Shown: piece by piece, positions 17,473 through 26,786 of the stretch
Numbering within the stretch: position 1 is the stretch's first letter
How the letters are laid out: every line of letters begins with the position of its first letter
Assembly: GCF_002250625.1 (NCBI RefSeq)
Contig: NZ_NMVQ01000008.1
Location: 1-64,000, forward strand
Reading direction: 5' to 3'
Length of the DNA: 64,000 nt
Source of the DNA: Enemella dayhoffiae
Lineage (GTDB): Bacteria; Actinomycetota; Actinomycetes; Propionibacteriales; Propionibacteriaceae
The notes under the pieces: model-generated
Told to the model about the DNA's origin: nothing
Database searches by the model: none
Seen by the model: the letters and a program-made list of their open reading frames with translations, nothing else
Position numbers and translations under genes: made by a program

Positions 17473-18057
17473 CTATTCGAAGTGGTGCACGCGAGAGTCG
17501 ATGCCCGGATAGCGCTCGGTGATCTGGTGCACGACCTCGACCGGACCCTTGAGCGGGCGACCTGACCGGTCGGTGGCCCGACCCCTCGCCTCCCAGAGGA
17601 CTCCTTTTCGCATTCCTTTCAGGGCGCTGGCCTCGCCTGGAAGCGGGACCGGCGCCGGTTCGTCGAACCGCTGGGTGCGCCGCGACCAGAACACGACCAC
17701 GGCTCCATCGCTGTCGGTGCCCACGTCCGCGTGTTGCACCGCCTTCGTCCCGGTCCCCGCGGCCGACGGTTCACCCTGCAGCCGGTGCACATCGCCCCGC
17801 CAGACCTCCCGCCCCTCGGCCAGATCGATCGCCGAGACCTGGCTCCGGTAACTGCCCGTCCCGTTGAGCAGCAGCAGATCCTCGGCGAGAGAGTAGGACG
17901 ACAGCTCGCCGTAGAGGGCGATCGGAATTCGCGTGGTCTGCAGCCGAACCGGCGGCGGGGGCGGCGGCTCAGGAGCCGGCGGCGGGGACTTGCGGGTGCA
18001 TCCTGCGACGCCCAGCGCCAGCGCTCCCGCCAACAGCGTGCGCCTGGCCAACCCCAT
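17473..18057 (-). CDS. Tat-type lipoprotein of unknown function
   Basis: A 194-residue protein with a twin-arginine-like ARRTLLAGALALG signal and a lipobox VAGC (Cys at about 20), followed by a Pro-rich linker. The body has one repeat resembling a beta-propeller blade (DLAEGREVWRGDVHRLQGE), so it may be a short relative of PQQ-like propeller lipoproteins. One or two blades cannot form a full propeller, so it may be a fragment or a small divergent protein. It lies 24 bases before dxr. Its neighbours upstream are two cell-wall enzymes, which suggests an envelope role. Confidence 0.7.
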   Translation of the reverse strand: MGLARRTLLAGALALGVAGCTRKSPPPAPEPPPPPPVRLQTTRIPIALYGELSSYSLAEDLLLLNGTGSYRSQVSAIDLAEGREVWRGDVHRLQGEPSAAGTGTKAVQHADVGTDSDGAVVVFWSRRTQRFDEPAPVPLPGEASALKGMRKGVLWEARGRATDRSGRPLKGPVEVVHQITERYPGIDSRVHHFE

Positions 18058-18115
18058 GCAAACTCCTCGTTCGATCCGTCCACGGTAGGGAATCGGGGGT
18101 TCGTGGGGCCTCGTC

Positions 18116-18769
18116 TCAGCGCGGCCGCAGCATCGCGGAGACCTCGGTGCGCAGCCGGGTCAGCACCGCGGCGAACGCGTCCCCGGGGCAGGTGGACGGG
18201 CTCACGTCGCGGTGCCCGACGATCGCCTCGGGGCCGAGCTGATAACTGTCGCAGAGCCAGGCGACCAGGTCGACCAGGGCTTCCCACTGCTGCTCCGGCG
18301 GGCGCTCGCTGTGGTAGGTGCCCTCGTTCTCGATCCCGATGCTGCGGTCGTTCGCACCCTTCGCCTGGGCTCCCTCCACGAACCGGTCCCGGCGCCTGGC
18401 GGCGTTCAACGATCCGTGCCGACCCTCCAGCACGAACCCGCCGCGACTGATGGTGAAGTGCTGTCCGCTGTCGGACCAGCCGTTGCTCTGCATGTGGTGC
18501 TTCTGCACCGCCCGGGCCAGGGTGAGCGCCTGGTCTCTGGACAGGTCCGCGACGTTGGGGGTTTCGGTGTGGTGGATGACGATCTGGGCCGGTTCCCGCT
18601 TGATGACGTCTCCCCCGGAGGTGGGGAAGGTGGCGCCCCATTCGTCGGTGCTGATGATCCTCGGTTCCGGCACCACCCGCTCCGCTTTGGGGGTGCTGCA
18701 GGCGGCCAGCAGCGCAGCGGCGGCTCCGACCAGCACGGTACGCCGGGCGAACCGGGTTCGGTCCATCAA
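18116..18769 (-). CDS. PGRP/Amidase_2 N-acetylmuramoyl-L-alanine amidase, lipoprotein
   Basis: A 217-residue exported protein: an RRTVLVGAAAALLAAC signal with lipobox LAAC, then a peptidoglycan-recognition/amidase-2 domain. Zinc ligands are visible in VIHHTETPN (first His), and in GHRDVSPSTCPGD (second His and Cys). SIGIENEGTYH is a typical central motif. It should cleave the amide bond between MurNAc and the stem peptide outside the membrane. Its start overlaps the stop of the M23 gene by four bases (ATGA), so the two cell-wall hydrolases are translationally coupled. Confidence 0.9.
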   Translation of the reverse strand: MMDRTRFARRTVLVGAAAALLAACSTPKAERVVPEPRIISTDEWGATFPTSGGDVIKREPAQIVIHHTETPNVADLSRDQALTLARAVQKHHMQSNGWSDSGQHFTISRGGFVLEGRHGSLNAARRRDRFVEGAQAKGANDRSIGIENEGTYHSERPPEQQWEALVDLVAWLCDSYQLGPEAIVGHRDVSPSTCPGDAFAAVLTRLRTEVSAMLRPR

Positions 18770-19443
18770 CGCACCAGCCCCAGCGTCTTCCCGGGATCGG
18801 TCGCCGAGGCGACCCCGCCGCCGACGGCACGCTGCTCAAGGTGCAGGTGGCACCCATCCGGGGCGCCCAGGTCGCCCACCTCCCCGATCGGCGTCCCCAC
18901 CTCGACCCGTTGCCCGTCGGTCACCTGCACCCGCTGCACGTGACCGACGATCAGGTCGGCCCGCTCGGTCCGGATCCGGAACGCTTTCGACCCGTACGCC
19001 GACCCCAGACCGCCGAGCACCACCCGACCGGAAACCCCGGCGTACAAGGGATTCCCGCAGGGAATGGCGACGTCGATTCCGTGGTGGAATCCCTGTCTCC
19101 CCGGGCATCGCGAATCGTGGTCGTAGTAGGGCGCCTCGGTGCAGCCGAAGCCGATCATCACCCGGTGCTTCCCGGCATACCAGTGGGATCCGTAGCGGGT
19201 CTGGTCGTTGCTGAAGAACCGCCAGCGCGGGTCGGCCGAGGGTTCTCCGCTCGGTGTGGCCGACGGCCCGGGCGAGGCGGTCGTGGTCGTCGCCGAGGGC
19301 CGCGGGGATGGGGTGGTGCCGGTGGCCGAGGGTGTGCTCGGAGCCGACGGGGGCTGCGGCGCCGGCCCGGTCTGTGGCTCCTGTGCGGGGCCGCAGCCGA
19401 CCAGCAGGACCGTCAGCAGGGGTGCGGATCGAGCGCCGAACAT
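18766..19443 (-). CDS. M23 family metallopeptidase, lipoprotein
   Basis: A 225-residue protein with a short signal ending in the lipobox LVGC, a long Ser/Thr/Pro linker (about 20-70) and a LytM domain. Two of the zinc-site motifs are clear: HHGIDVAIPCGNP and the HLH in CHLHLEQR. The middle motif GHVQRV follows. M23 enzymes cut peptide cross-bridges in peptidoglycan. The linker would span the wall. The gene leads a two-gene operon with the amidase and is divergent from the S8 protease gene. Confidence 0.88.
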   Translation of the reverse strand: MFGARSAPLLTVLLVGCGPAQEPQTGPAPQPPSAPSTPSATGTTPSPRPSATTTTASPGPSATPSGEPSADPRWRFFSNDQTRYGSHWYAGKHRVMIGFGCTEAPYYDHDSRCPGRQGFHHGIDVAIPCGNPLYAGVSGRVVLGGLGSAYGSKAFRIRTERADLIVGHVQRVQVTDGQRVEVGTPIGEVGDLGAPDGCHLHLEQRAVGGGVASATDPGKTLGLVR

Positions 19444-19586
19444 GAGGGAAGGTTAACGAGCCGGCCCAACCCGGCCGGCGTGCATCCCTTCCCCTGCGGC
19501 CTCGGTTGTGGCTAGGTTCGATCCCACATCTCGGACACCCCCCGAGTCTCGACCACCCCCGAGCCGACACCCCAACAAGGAGATTC

Positions 19587-21129
19587 ATGCATTCCCACAC
19601 CCTCAGAAGGGGCGTGCTTGCGTGCGTGGCAGCGGTCGCGATGACCCTGCCCGCAGTGGCCGCCCAAGCCGCCCCCAGGGCCGAGGCCCCCTCGACGCCG
19701 GTGCCGTTCGCCCCGGTCGAGGGGGAGGTCAACAGCTATGTGATCAACACCGCCAAGGCCAACCCGGGCAAGGCGAAGCAGGCCGAGCGAGCGGTCGCCG
19801 CCGCCGGTGGCACCGTGGTGCAGTCCTGGCCGCAGATCGGCGTGGTGATCGCCCACTCGACCCACTCCGACTTCCTGGGCAAGATCCGCGCGGTCAAGGG
19901 CAACGTCGTCGAGTCCGCCGGCCCGACCCGGACCGCTGCGGTGTCCGAGGGCACCCCCGGCACCGGCGGTTTCCGCTCCCTCGGCGTACAAGAAGAAGCC
20001 GCCGTTCACCAACGGTGACGCGCCCGCTCCGGCGCCCTCCCCCGCGACCGGTGCCGGTGATCGGATGGAGTCCCAGCAGTGGGACCTGCAGCAGATCAAC
20101 GCCGACAAGGCCCACCAGATCACCGACGGTTCGCGCAACGTGCTGGTCGGCGTGCTCGACTCCGGCATCGACCCCGATCACCCCGACCTGGCGCCGAACC
20201 TCGACCGCGCCACCTCGGTCAGCTGCACCGGCGCCGGTCAGCCGAACCAGGGGATGATCGACGGGAAGGCCGCCTGGGAGGACACCACCTCCTATCACGG
20301 CACCCACGTTGCGGGCACCATCGCCGCCGCCCGCAACGGCACCGGCATCGTTGGTGTCGCCCCGAACGTGCGAATGGCGTCGGTGAAGGTGGTCAACGAC
20401 GACGGGTTCATCTATCCCGAATATGCCATCTGCGGCTTTGTCTGGGCGGCCGAGAAGAACATGGACGTGACCAACAACTCCTACTTCATCGACCCGTTCG
20501 AGTTCTGGTGCGGTGACCAGCCCAACCAGGCGGCCGCCAAGGAGGCTGTCCGTCGGGCCGTCGACTATGCCACCGGCAAGGGCGTGGTGCACGCGGCCGC
20601 CGCCGGCAACTCGTCCTATGACCTGGCCAACAAGACCACCGACGACACCTCGCCGAACGACAGCACGGCCGTCACCCGCACGGTGAACTCCACCTGCCAC
20701 GACATCCCGACCGAGCTCGACGGAGTGGTGACGGTGTCCTCGACCGATCAGGCCCGGGTCAAGTCGCCGTTCTCCAACTACGGTAACGGCGTCATCGACG
20801 TGGCGGCTCCGGGCAGTCGGATCCTGTCCACCATGCCGATGGACGATCCGTCTCGACCGGGGTACGCCCTGCTGAACGGCACCTCGATGGCGTCCCCGCA
20901 CGTCGCCGGTGTGTTGGCGCTGATGAAGTCGGTCAACCCGTCGGCCACCCCCGCCCAGCTGATCGCGCAGCTGCGCCGGCAGGCGACCGACACGCCGTGC
21001 CCGGCGACCTGTCCGCCGCAGCCGCCCCGCTATCCGCAGGTGCAGACCTGCACCGGCACGCCCGCCTACAACGGGTTCTACGGTGACGGCATCGTCGATG
21101 CGTTGAAGGCGGTCCAGTCGGCCCGCTGA
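19587..21129 (+). pseudogene. secreted subtilisin-like (S8) serine protease, split by one frameshift
   Basis: The first frame gives a signal peptide (ending AAQA), and an inhibitor-I9-like propeptide. The second frame gives a complete S8 domain: Asp in VGVLDSGIDPDHPD, His in SYHGTHVAGT, Asn region AAAGNSSYD and Ser in LNGTSMASPHVAG. The change from one frame to the other fits one extra C in the five-C run at 19954-19958. Removing it links the halves through a Pro/Ala linker. An excellent AAGGAG site precedes ATG 19587. The catalytic part is otherwise perfect, so a sequencing error is as likely as true inactivation. A strong terminator follows. Confidence 0.8.
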
Positions 21130-21155
21130 CCCAGCGGAAACACCTGTCGACCGAG

Positions 21156-21193
21156 GCGGCGGGGTCGGTCTGCGGACCGGCCCCGCCGCTTTT
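21156..21193 (+). terminator. rho-independent terminator after the S8 protease gene
   Basis: A 14-bp stem (GCGGCGGGG then CGGT, with one GT pair) closes on a six-base loop and is followed by TTTT. It lies 27 bases after the S8 stop. It also faces the end of the convergent hydrolase gene at 21211. Confidence 0.8.
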
Positions 21194-21210
21194 CGGTGCC
21201 GGGAGACGAT

Positions 21211-22275
21211 TCAACCGCGCGGCAACTCGGGCAGCGACCCGCGATAGACGCCCGTGCCGGGGTCGAGCAGGATGTCGCTGGCGATGTGCCGGTTGACCGG
21301 GTCGAGCTGGGAGAAGTGGTTGCGCCCGGCGACGATCAGGGCGTACACCATCGGGTTCTTGGTGGCCTTGCGCATCCGGCGGATGGTGGGCGCGGTGTTC
21401 GCGTCGCCGCCCTCGATCACCCAGATCGGGCTGCGCACGTCCTCCAGCCAATAGCCGGGCGAGCGCGGCCGGTTCTCGGTCTGGTCGGCCTGGTCATAGG
21501 GCTGCCGCTCCCGATAGTCACGGACGTCCCACACCGGACCGAAACAGAACACGGCGCGGAACCGGTCGGTGCTCTCGCTGGTCAGCAGCGCCAGCCCACC
21601 GCCGGTGGAATAGCCGACCAGATAGATCCGCTTCGGGTCGATCGTCGGCTGGGCGGCGAGGAAGTCGGCGGCGGCCAGCACGTCGTCGACCTCACCGAGG
21701 TTCATCTCCTTGCGGCCCGGGTTGCCGTTGGCGCCGCGCAGGCTGGGCACCATCATCGTCACCCCGGCCCGGCGGAAGGCGGCACCGGTCATGTCCTTGT
21801 CCGCCGGCTGGTCGCTCCACACGTCGCCGATCGTGTTCGTGTCACCACCGCCGAGCCAGATCACCGCGGGATGCTTGCCGCGATCCGGCAGCGGGGTCAG
21901 GTAGGCCGACAGGTCCCCCACCTGCGAGGGGTAGGTGATCCGCTCGAACACCCCGGCGGGCGGCTCGGGTGGGGGTCCGGGGGTGTTGAAGTCGGCGATC
22001 AGCTGGGTCCGCAGGGCGGCCCGGGTCTGGGCGAGCGAGGTCTTCGGCTGGGGCACCTTCACCGCCGGGCGGATCAGCGGCGGGGACTTTCGCACCGGTG
22101 CCCGTCGGACCTTTCCCAGCACCATGGCCCGCACGGTCGGACGATCGGCGGGCTCGCCCATCGGCTCGGAGCCGAGTCCACCAGCTCCCACCTCGGTCAC
22201 CTTGGTGGCGTCCTGGACCGGAGCGAACAGCACCATGAGAGCCAGCGCGAGCACTGAGATGAGGACTGCACGCAC
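21211..22275 (-). CDS. exported alpha/beta hydrolase
   Basis: A 354-residue protein with one N-terminal membrane segment or uncleaved signal (AVLISVLALALMVLFAP), a basic Pro/Arg-rich region, and a prolyl-oligopeptidase/dienelactone-hydrolase-like fold. The nucleophile elbow is GYSTGG and the late His is in AGRNHFSQLD. ITYPSQVGDLSAYLTPL marks the start of the hydrolase domain. Substrate unknown; esterase or peptidase activity is possible. It is convergent with the S8 gene and divergent from the LOG-like gene. Confidence 0.82.
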   Translation of the reverse strand: MRAVLISVLALALMVLFAPVQDATKVTEVGAGGLGSEPMGEPADRPTVRAMVLGKVRRAPVRKSPPLIRPAVKVPQPKTSLAQTRAALRTQLIADFNTPGPPPEPPAGVFERITYPSQVGDLSAYLTPLPDRGKHPAVIWLGGGDTNTIGDVWSDQPADKDMTGAAFRRAGVTMMVPSLRGANGNPGRKEMNLGEVDDVLAAADFLAAQPTIDPKRIYLVGYSTGGGLALLTSESTDRFRAVFCFGPVWDVRDYRERQPYDQADQTENRPRSPGYWLEDVRSPIWVIEGGDANTAPTIRRMRKATKNPMVYALIVAGRNHFSQLDPVNRHIASDILLDPGTGVYRGSLPELPRG

Positions 22276-22334
22276 GGGTGGAACTGTAACGCCCAGTCAA
22301 GATGCCAGCCTCGTCACGTTGCTAGCCTCCGGAC

Positions 22335-23432
22335 ATGAGCCGCGAGTTCCTGGAGATCGAGTCCCTCGACAGCTTCGACGAGCACCTGCGGCACACCAGG
22401 ACGCTGCACGGCTGGTTCCTGCAGTCGGTGGACCTGAGCGAGCGCGGCGCCGCGCTGTCCCGGGTCGACCCGGCCGGGGCGGTCTTCCTGGGTTGCCAGC
22501 TCGAGCCGGCGGTGGCCGAGGACCTGACCCGCCGCGGCGCGCTGATCTTCCCGCGGTTGAGCGGGGTGCCGTTCGACCCCTATCGCGCGGGTCTCTACAG
22601 CGCCGAGGAGCTCTATGACACCCCGCGCTACGAGGACAGCCTGGACGCCCGGGTGTACGCCTGGACCCGCGCGGCCGGGCCCGTCCCGCCGCTGCCGGAC
22701 ACGCTGGCCACCGCGCTGCACGATCACGCGATCACCGATGCCCTGGACGAGGTGCACCTGGATTCCGCCCGGGTGGTCGGTGTGATGGGCGGGCACGCGC
22801 TGCGCCGCGACGACCCGGCGTACGCCGAAGCCGCTCGGCTGGGGCGTACGCTCGCCGAGCGCGACCGGGTGGTGCTCACCGGTGGCGGCCCGGGCGCGAT
22901 GGAGGCGGCCAACCTGGGCGCCTGGTTCGCCGGGCGTGCCGAGGAACTGGAACAGGGCCTGACCGAGCTGGCTGAGGTGCCGTCCTTCCAGCCCGATACC
23001 GGAGCCTGGGCACGGGTCGCCCTGGAACTGCGGCACCGCCACCCGGCCGCAGGGACCACGCTGTCGATCGGCATCCCGACCTGGTTCTATGGCCACGAAC
23101 CGCCGAACGTGTTCTGCACCCACATCGCCAAATATTTCGCGAACGCGCTGCGCGAGGACAGCCTGCTGCACCGCTGCCGGGGTGGGCTGATCGTGCTGCC
23201 GGGGGCGGCCGGCACGGTGCAGGAGATCTTCCAGGCGGCCACCGGCAACTACTACGCGGCCGACGACGACCAGGTCGCCCCGATGGTGCTCGTCGGCCGG
23301 GAGCACTGGACCGAGCGGCTGCCCGCCTGGCCGCTGCTGCGGGCGCTCGGCGAGGGCCGCGAGCTGGGTCGCCGGCTGCATCTCGCGGACACCTTGGTCG
23401 ACGCCGTGGCCGCGCTCGGCGACCAGCCGTAG
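22335..23432 (+). CDS. LOG-family Rossmann nucleotide-binding protein
   Basis: A 365-residue protein. Its core has VVGVMGGHAL and LTGGGPGAMEAANLGA, the GG and PGGxGxxxE-like phosphate-binding features of the LOG/YgdH (PpnN) group. RGGLIVLPGAAGTVQEIFQA supplies the second motif. Family members hydrolyse nucleotide 5'-monophosphates, from cytokinin precursors to purine NMPs. It is longer than plant-type LOG because of an N-terminal domain of about 130 residues, nearer to PpnN. The start ATG is taken from MSREFLEIESLDS. No operon partner is apparent. Confidence 0.85.
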   Translation: MSREFLEIESLDSFDEHLRHTRTLHGWFLQSVDLSERGAALSRVDPAGAVFLGCQLEPAVAEDLTRRGALIFPRLSGVPFDPYRAGLYSAEELYDTPRYEDSLDARVYAWTRAAGPVPPLPDTLATALHDHAITDALDEVHLDSARVVGVMGGHALRRDDPAYAEAARLGRTLAERDRVVLTGGGPGAMEAANLGAWFAGRAEELEQGLTELAEVPSFQPDTGAWARVALELRHRHPAAGTTLSIGIPTWFYGHEPPNVFCTHIAKYFANALREDSLLHRCRGGLIVLPGAAGTVQEIFQAATGNYYAADDDQVAPMVLVGREHWTERLPAWPLLRALGEGRELGRRLHLADTLVDAVAALGDQP

Positions 23433-23442
23433 GGGGACCTGC

Positions 23443-24150
23443 TTGGCCAGCGTGGTTGCGCACGCCGCGCCAAGGCAGCCCGTCCGGTCGACCGGCTCCC
23501 GGCCCAGGTCGCCGAGACAGACTCACGTCCTGAATGCACGGGCACGCGCGACACGCTGCGCGTGGAGCCAGGAACTCGACGTGCCCATGTGGCTTGACCA
23601 CTGGTGGCCGACTCCCGGCACCCGGGCCACCGGGCGCCGCAACACCGCCGAGCGGCTAGTCGTCCGCGACGGCTCGTTGCGGCCGTTGGAGTCCCCGGCC
23701 GCGGGCCGTGAGTGGACGTTCCCGGAACCGTGGAGCACTCGTCGCGTCACCGCCACACCCTTGTCCGAGGTGGTCACCATCAGCCGGCACGTGCAGGTCG
23801 GGCGGCTCGACACGTGGCTGTGCGATAACGCCCTCGCCGAACTGGGCGACGCGCGAACACCTGCGCCGACGGAGGTCGATGCGGCGGGACGGTCGGCACA
23901 ACGCTTCGTCGTCGAAGTGCTCGCACGCTCCGAGTCCTGCGTGAGCGCGCCCCTGATGGTCACGGTCGCACGAAGTCTGTTCGCCCGTTCCGCCGGACTC
24001 CACGGGTGTCGCGCGCCGGGAGAGGTCGTCGAGGCAGTCACGATCTTGACGTCGATGGCGGATTGGGGCCTGACGTGCTCGACCGTGGAGCAACCCAGCA
24101 ACGAACTCACCGAAGAAGCCCGGAAGCTCGCTGACCTCCGGGGACCCTGA
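23443..24150 (+). pseudogene. C-terminal remnant of a saccharopine-dehydrogenase-like reductase
   Basis: An open frame of 235 codons. From about codon 48 it matches the C-terminal half of saccharopine-dehydrogenase-like proteins: LDHWWPTPGTRATGRRNTAERLVV, WTFPEPW, ATPLSEVVTISRH and GRSAQRFVVEV. The N-terminal NAD(P)-binding Rossmann half is absent and the first 40 codons look unrelated. The usual GRDIYA segment after the last motif is missing. It is therefore read as a gene fragment that happens to remain open. Codon choice is a little less GC-biased than in its neighbours, which may mark transferred DNA. Confidence 0.65.
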
Positions 24151-24251
24151 CCTCAGGCTCAACATCGACATCGCCTGACCGAGCTGCAACGTTGCTGAAC
24201 CTCATCGTGGTCACGGCTCGTGCGGACGCGTCCCTGTGCAGGCTCTGCGAA

Positions 24252-26714
24252 TCAGCCCAGCGCCAGCCGCGCCCGCACGTCACCGAGCCCGCGGGCCAAC
24301 AGGATCTCCCCGCGCCGGTCGAGCTGCCCCCACCGGTTCGCCGCAGTGTCCCAGCGGCGCCACAGCCGCAGATCGCAGTCGACGGTGACCTCCGCCGGTT
24401 CCCCCGGCGCCACCTCGGCGGCGGCCCAGCCGACCAGGCGTACCGGCTCGTCGTCGCGTTCGGGCTGGAAGTAGGCCTGCACCACCTCGCGGGAACTCCG
24501 CTCGCCGGTGTTGTCGATCCGCACGCGCACCCGGGGCGCCTGCTCCCCCGGTTCGAGGCGCGCGTCGGCGTACTCCCAGCTGGCATAGCCGAGCCCCTCG
24601 CCGAACCAGTACGCCGGTTCCGGCGCCAGTCCGTAGGGGGCAAATCCCCGGTGGCCGACGAACCGGCCGTCGCTGTAGTCCAGGCCGCGGCGGTCGTCGG
24701 GTTCGACCTGCCAGGCCGGAGCGGCACCGTCGGCGCTGGGCCAGGTGGTGACCAACCGGCCGGCTGGCTCCAGTTCCCCGAGCAGTGCCGCGGCGACCGC
24801 ATGCCCGCCCTCCTGCCCGGGCAGTCCGATCACCACGATGGCGTCCACCTCCTCGGCCCACGGGGTCAGCACGGGGGTGGCGGAGTTGACGATGACGACG
24901 GTCCGCCGGGCCGCGGCGGCGACGGTGTGCACCAGTTGGTCCTGCTCCCCGGGCAACCGCAGCGTCTCCTTGTCGATCGCCTCGGTCTCGTCCTGTTCGG
25001 TGAGCCCGACGACCACCACCGCGACGTCGGCCGCGGCCGCCGCCTCGGCCGCCTCGGCGAGCACCTGCTCGACGGGCCGCGGGGCGGGACGGGCGATCAG
25101 GGTCTTGGTGCCGAGCCCGGAGGCGATCACCTCATCCAGCTGGTCGTGCCCGCTGGTCTGATCGGCTACTCCCTCGGCCGGCCGGATCTCCAACCAAGCT
25201 TCGATTTCGGTGCCGGCGGCCAGCTCCCGCCGCTGCTGCCAGTGGGGCGGTTTGAAGTGCGCCTCACCCGGGTCGTGCCCGGACACCTTCAACAGCACGT
25301 CCTCCTCGTGCTCGCCCACCCGCACCTGCCACCTGCCGGTTCCGCGGACGCCGACCTCGGCCGGTCCGGACTGTTGCACGGTGGCGCGGATCCGGGCGTA
25401 CGCCACCGGCCGCGGGGTGCTGTCGTCCTGGCCGACGGAAAACTCGCCGAGGTCGTAGTGGTGGGACTCCATCAGCGCCCGGTCGGCGTCATAGAGCTCC
25501 ACCAGCATGCCCGGTTTTCCTTCGTGGGTGACGAATTCTCCGGTCGCCGGGACCGGGCGGCGGCGGATCTCGACCCCGTCGCAGACGCTCACCGACACCC
25601 CGGCGGCCCGCAGGCCCTCGGCGATGGAGACCTGGTGCGGCGGGTTCACCTTGGCCGATCCGCCGCCCATGCACACGGTTTCGGTACCGTGCCGTCCGAT
25701 CAGGGCGAGGCGTACGCCGCAGTGCAACGGAAGCAGGGAATCGCGGTTGCGGAGCACGGTCATGCCGGCGGCGGCGAGCTCGATCAGCTCGCGGCGTCGC
25801 TGCGCCGAGTCCGGGGCCGGCACGGTCTGCGACCACTCGCGGTGCTCACCGAGGGCACCGGTGCGTTCCGCCAGCCGGAGCAGGCGAAGCACCTTGTCAT
25901 CGATACAGGTCTCGGCGACCTCGCCCGCCTCGACAGCCGCGACCAGCCGCTCCCCCCAGGGGCCGTCGGGGCCGGGCATCACCAGATCCATCCCGGCATT
26001 GGCCGGCGCGACGGTGGACTTGGTGGCCAACCAGTCGGACATGATCAGCCCGTCGAAGCCCCACTCGTCCTTGACGATTTCCTGCTGAACAACGGAATGC
26101 TCGGTGGCGAACACCCCGTTCACCCGGTTGTACGCCGACATCATCGACCACGGCCGGGCCTCGGTCCAGGCGATCTCGAACGGCAGCAGATAGACCTCCC
26201 GGAGCACGTCGTCGGCGACCCGGGAGTCCATGAAGTTGCGGTCGGTCTCCGACTCGTTGGCAACCAGGTGTTTCAGGCAGGCTGCGACCCCGTGCGCCTG
26301 CATCCCACGCACGTACGCCGCGGCCAGCTTTCCGGTGAGCAGCGGGTCCTCGCTGTACGCCTCGAACAGCCGGCCCCCGAGCGGGGTGCGGTGCAGGTTG
26401 ATGGTCGGTCCGAGCACGGTGTGGATCTGCTGGCGCTCGGCCTCCTGACCGAGGATGTCACCGACCCGCTCCAGCACCGTCACGTCCCAGCTGGCGGCCA
26501 GCAGGGTGGCGTTGGGCATCAGCACCACCCGATTCCCGCCGGTGAACCGCAGCCCGCGCACCCCGGTGGGGCCGTCGGAGAACGCCAGCTTCCTCAACCC
26601 GACCGCGGGTTCGGCGTACAGGGTGAAGAAGTCCTCGCCGGTGAGAAGCCGCACCTTCTGGCGCAGGTCGAGTCGGGAAAGCAACTGGTCCAGATCGGCG
26701 GAGGTGGCGGTCAT
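24252..26714 (-). CDS. GH3 beta-glucosidase-type glycosidase with PA14 domain
   Basis: An 820-residue enzyme with the three-part GH3 layout. The N-terminal TIM barrel has the Asp nucleophile in LIMSDWLATK. The alpha/beta sandwich domain is interrupted by a PA14 insertion (about 385-520; GMLVELYDADRALMES). A fibronectin-III-like domain closes the protein (SSREVVQAYFQPERD). KHLVANESETDR is the conserved substrate-site loop. No signal peptide, so it acts on imported oligosaccharides. The ATG at 26714 is preceded by GAAGGAGTG and begins the family homology. It has its own promoter zone with a palindrome. No sugar transporter is adjacent. Confidence 0.92.
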   Translation of the reverse strand: MTATSADLDQLLSRLDLRQKVRLLTGEDFFTLYAEPAVGLRKLAFSDGPTGVRGLRFTGGNRVVLMPNATLLAASWDVTVLERVGDILGQEAERQQIHTVLGPTINLHRTPLGGRLFEAYSEDPLLTGKLAAAYVRGMQAHGVAACLKHLVANESETDRNFMDSRVADDVLREVYLLPFEIAWTEARPWSMMSAYNRVNGVFATEHSVVQQEIVKDEWGFDGLIMSDWLATKSTVAPANAGMDLVMPGPDGPWGERLVAAVEAGEVAETCIDDKVLRLLRLAERTGALGEHREWSQTVPAPDSAQRRRELIELAAAGMTVLRNRDSLLPLHCGVRLALIGRHGTETVCMGGGSAKVNPPHQVSIAEGLRAAGVSVSVCDGVEIRRRPVPATGEFVTHEGKPGMLVELYDADRALMESHHYDLGEFSVGQDDSTPRPVAYARIRATVQQSGPAEVGVRGTGRWQVRVGEHEEDVLLKVSGHDPGEAHFKPPHWQQRRELAAGTEIEAWLEIRPAEGVADQTSGHDQLDEVIASGLGTKTLIARPAPRPVEQVLAEAAEAAAAADVAVVVVGLTEQDETEAIDKETLRLPGEQDQLVHTVAAAARRTVVIVNSATPVLTPWAEEVDAIVVIGLPGQEGGHAVAAALLGELEPAGRLVTTWPSADGAAPAWQVEPDDRRGLDYSDGRFVGHRGFAPYGLAPEPAYWFGEGLGYASWEYADARLEPGEQAPRVRVRIDNTGERSSREVVQAYFQPERDDEPVRLVGWAAAEVAPGEPAEVTVDCDLRLWRRWDTAANRWGQLDRRGEILLARGLGDVRARLALG

Positions 26715-26757
26715 CAGACACTCCTTCGTGGCGGACCTCCATTGTCGACGCTCGCCC

Positions 26758-26769
26758 GACCGATCGGTC
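26758..26769 (-). promoter_or_regulatory. 12-bp perfect palindrome upstream of the GH3 gene
   Basis: GACCGATCGGTC reads the same on both strands and lies 44 bases before the GH3 start. On the minus strand it overlaps TTGACC, a plausible -35 box, with a CGACAA or GACAAT box 18-19 bases on. A repressor of the TetR or LacI kind could bind. No such regulator gene is in this neighbourhood. Confidence 0.4.
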
Positions 26770-26786
26770 AAGCGCCCGCCATCCGG

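Noticed and set aside
22314-23381. Minus-strand frame of 355 codons over the LOG-like gene
   Set aside because: Antisense to a gene with clear nucleotide-binding motifs and no homology of its own.
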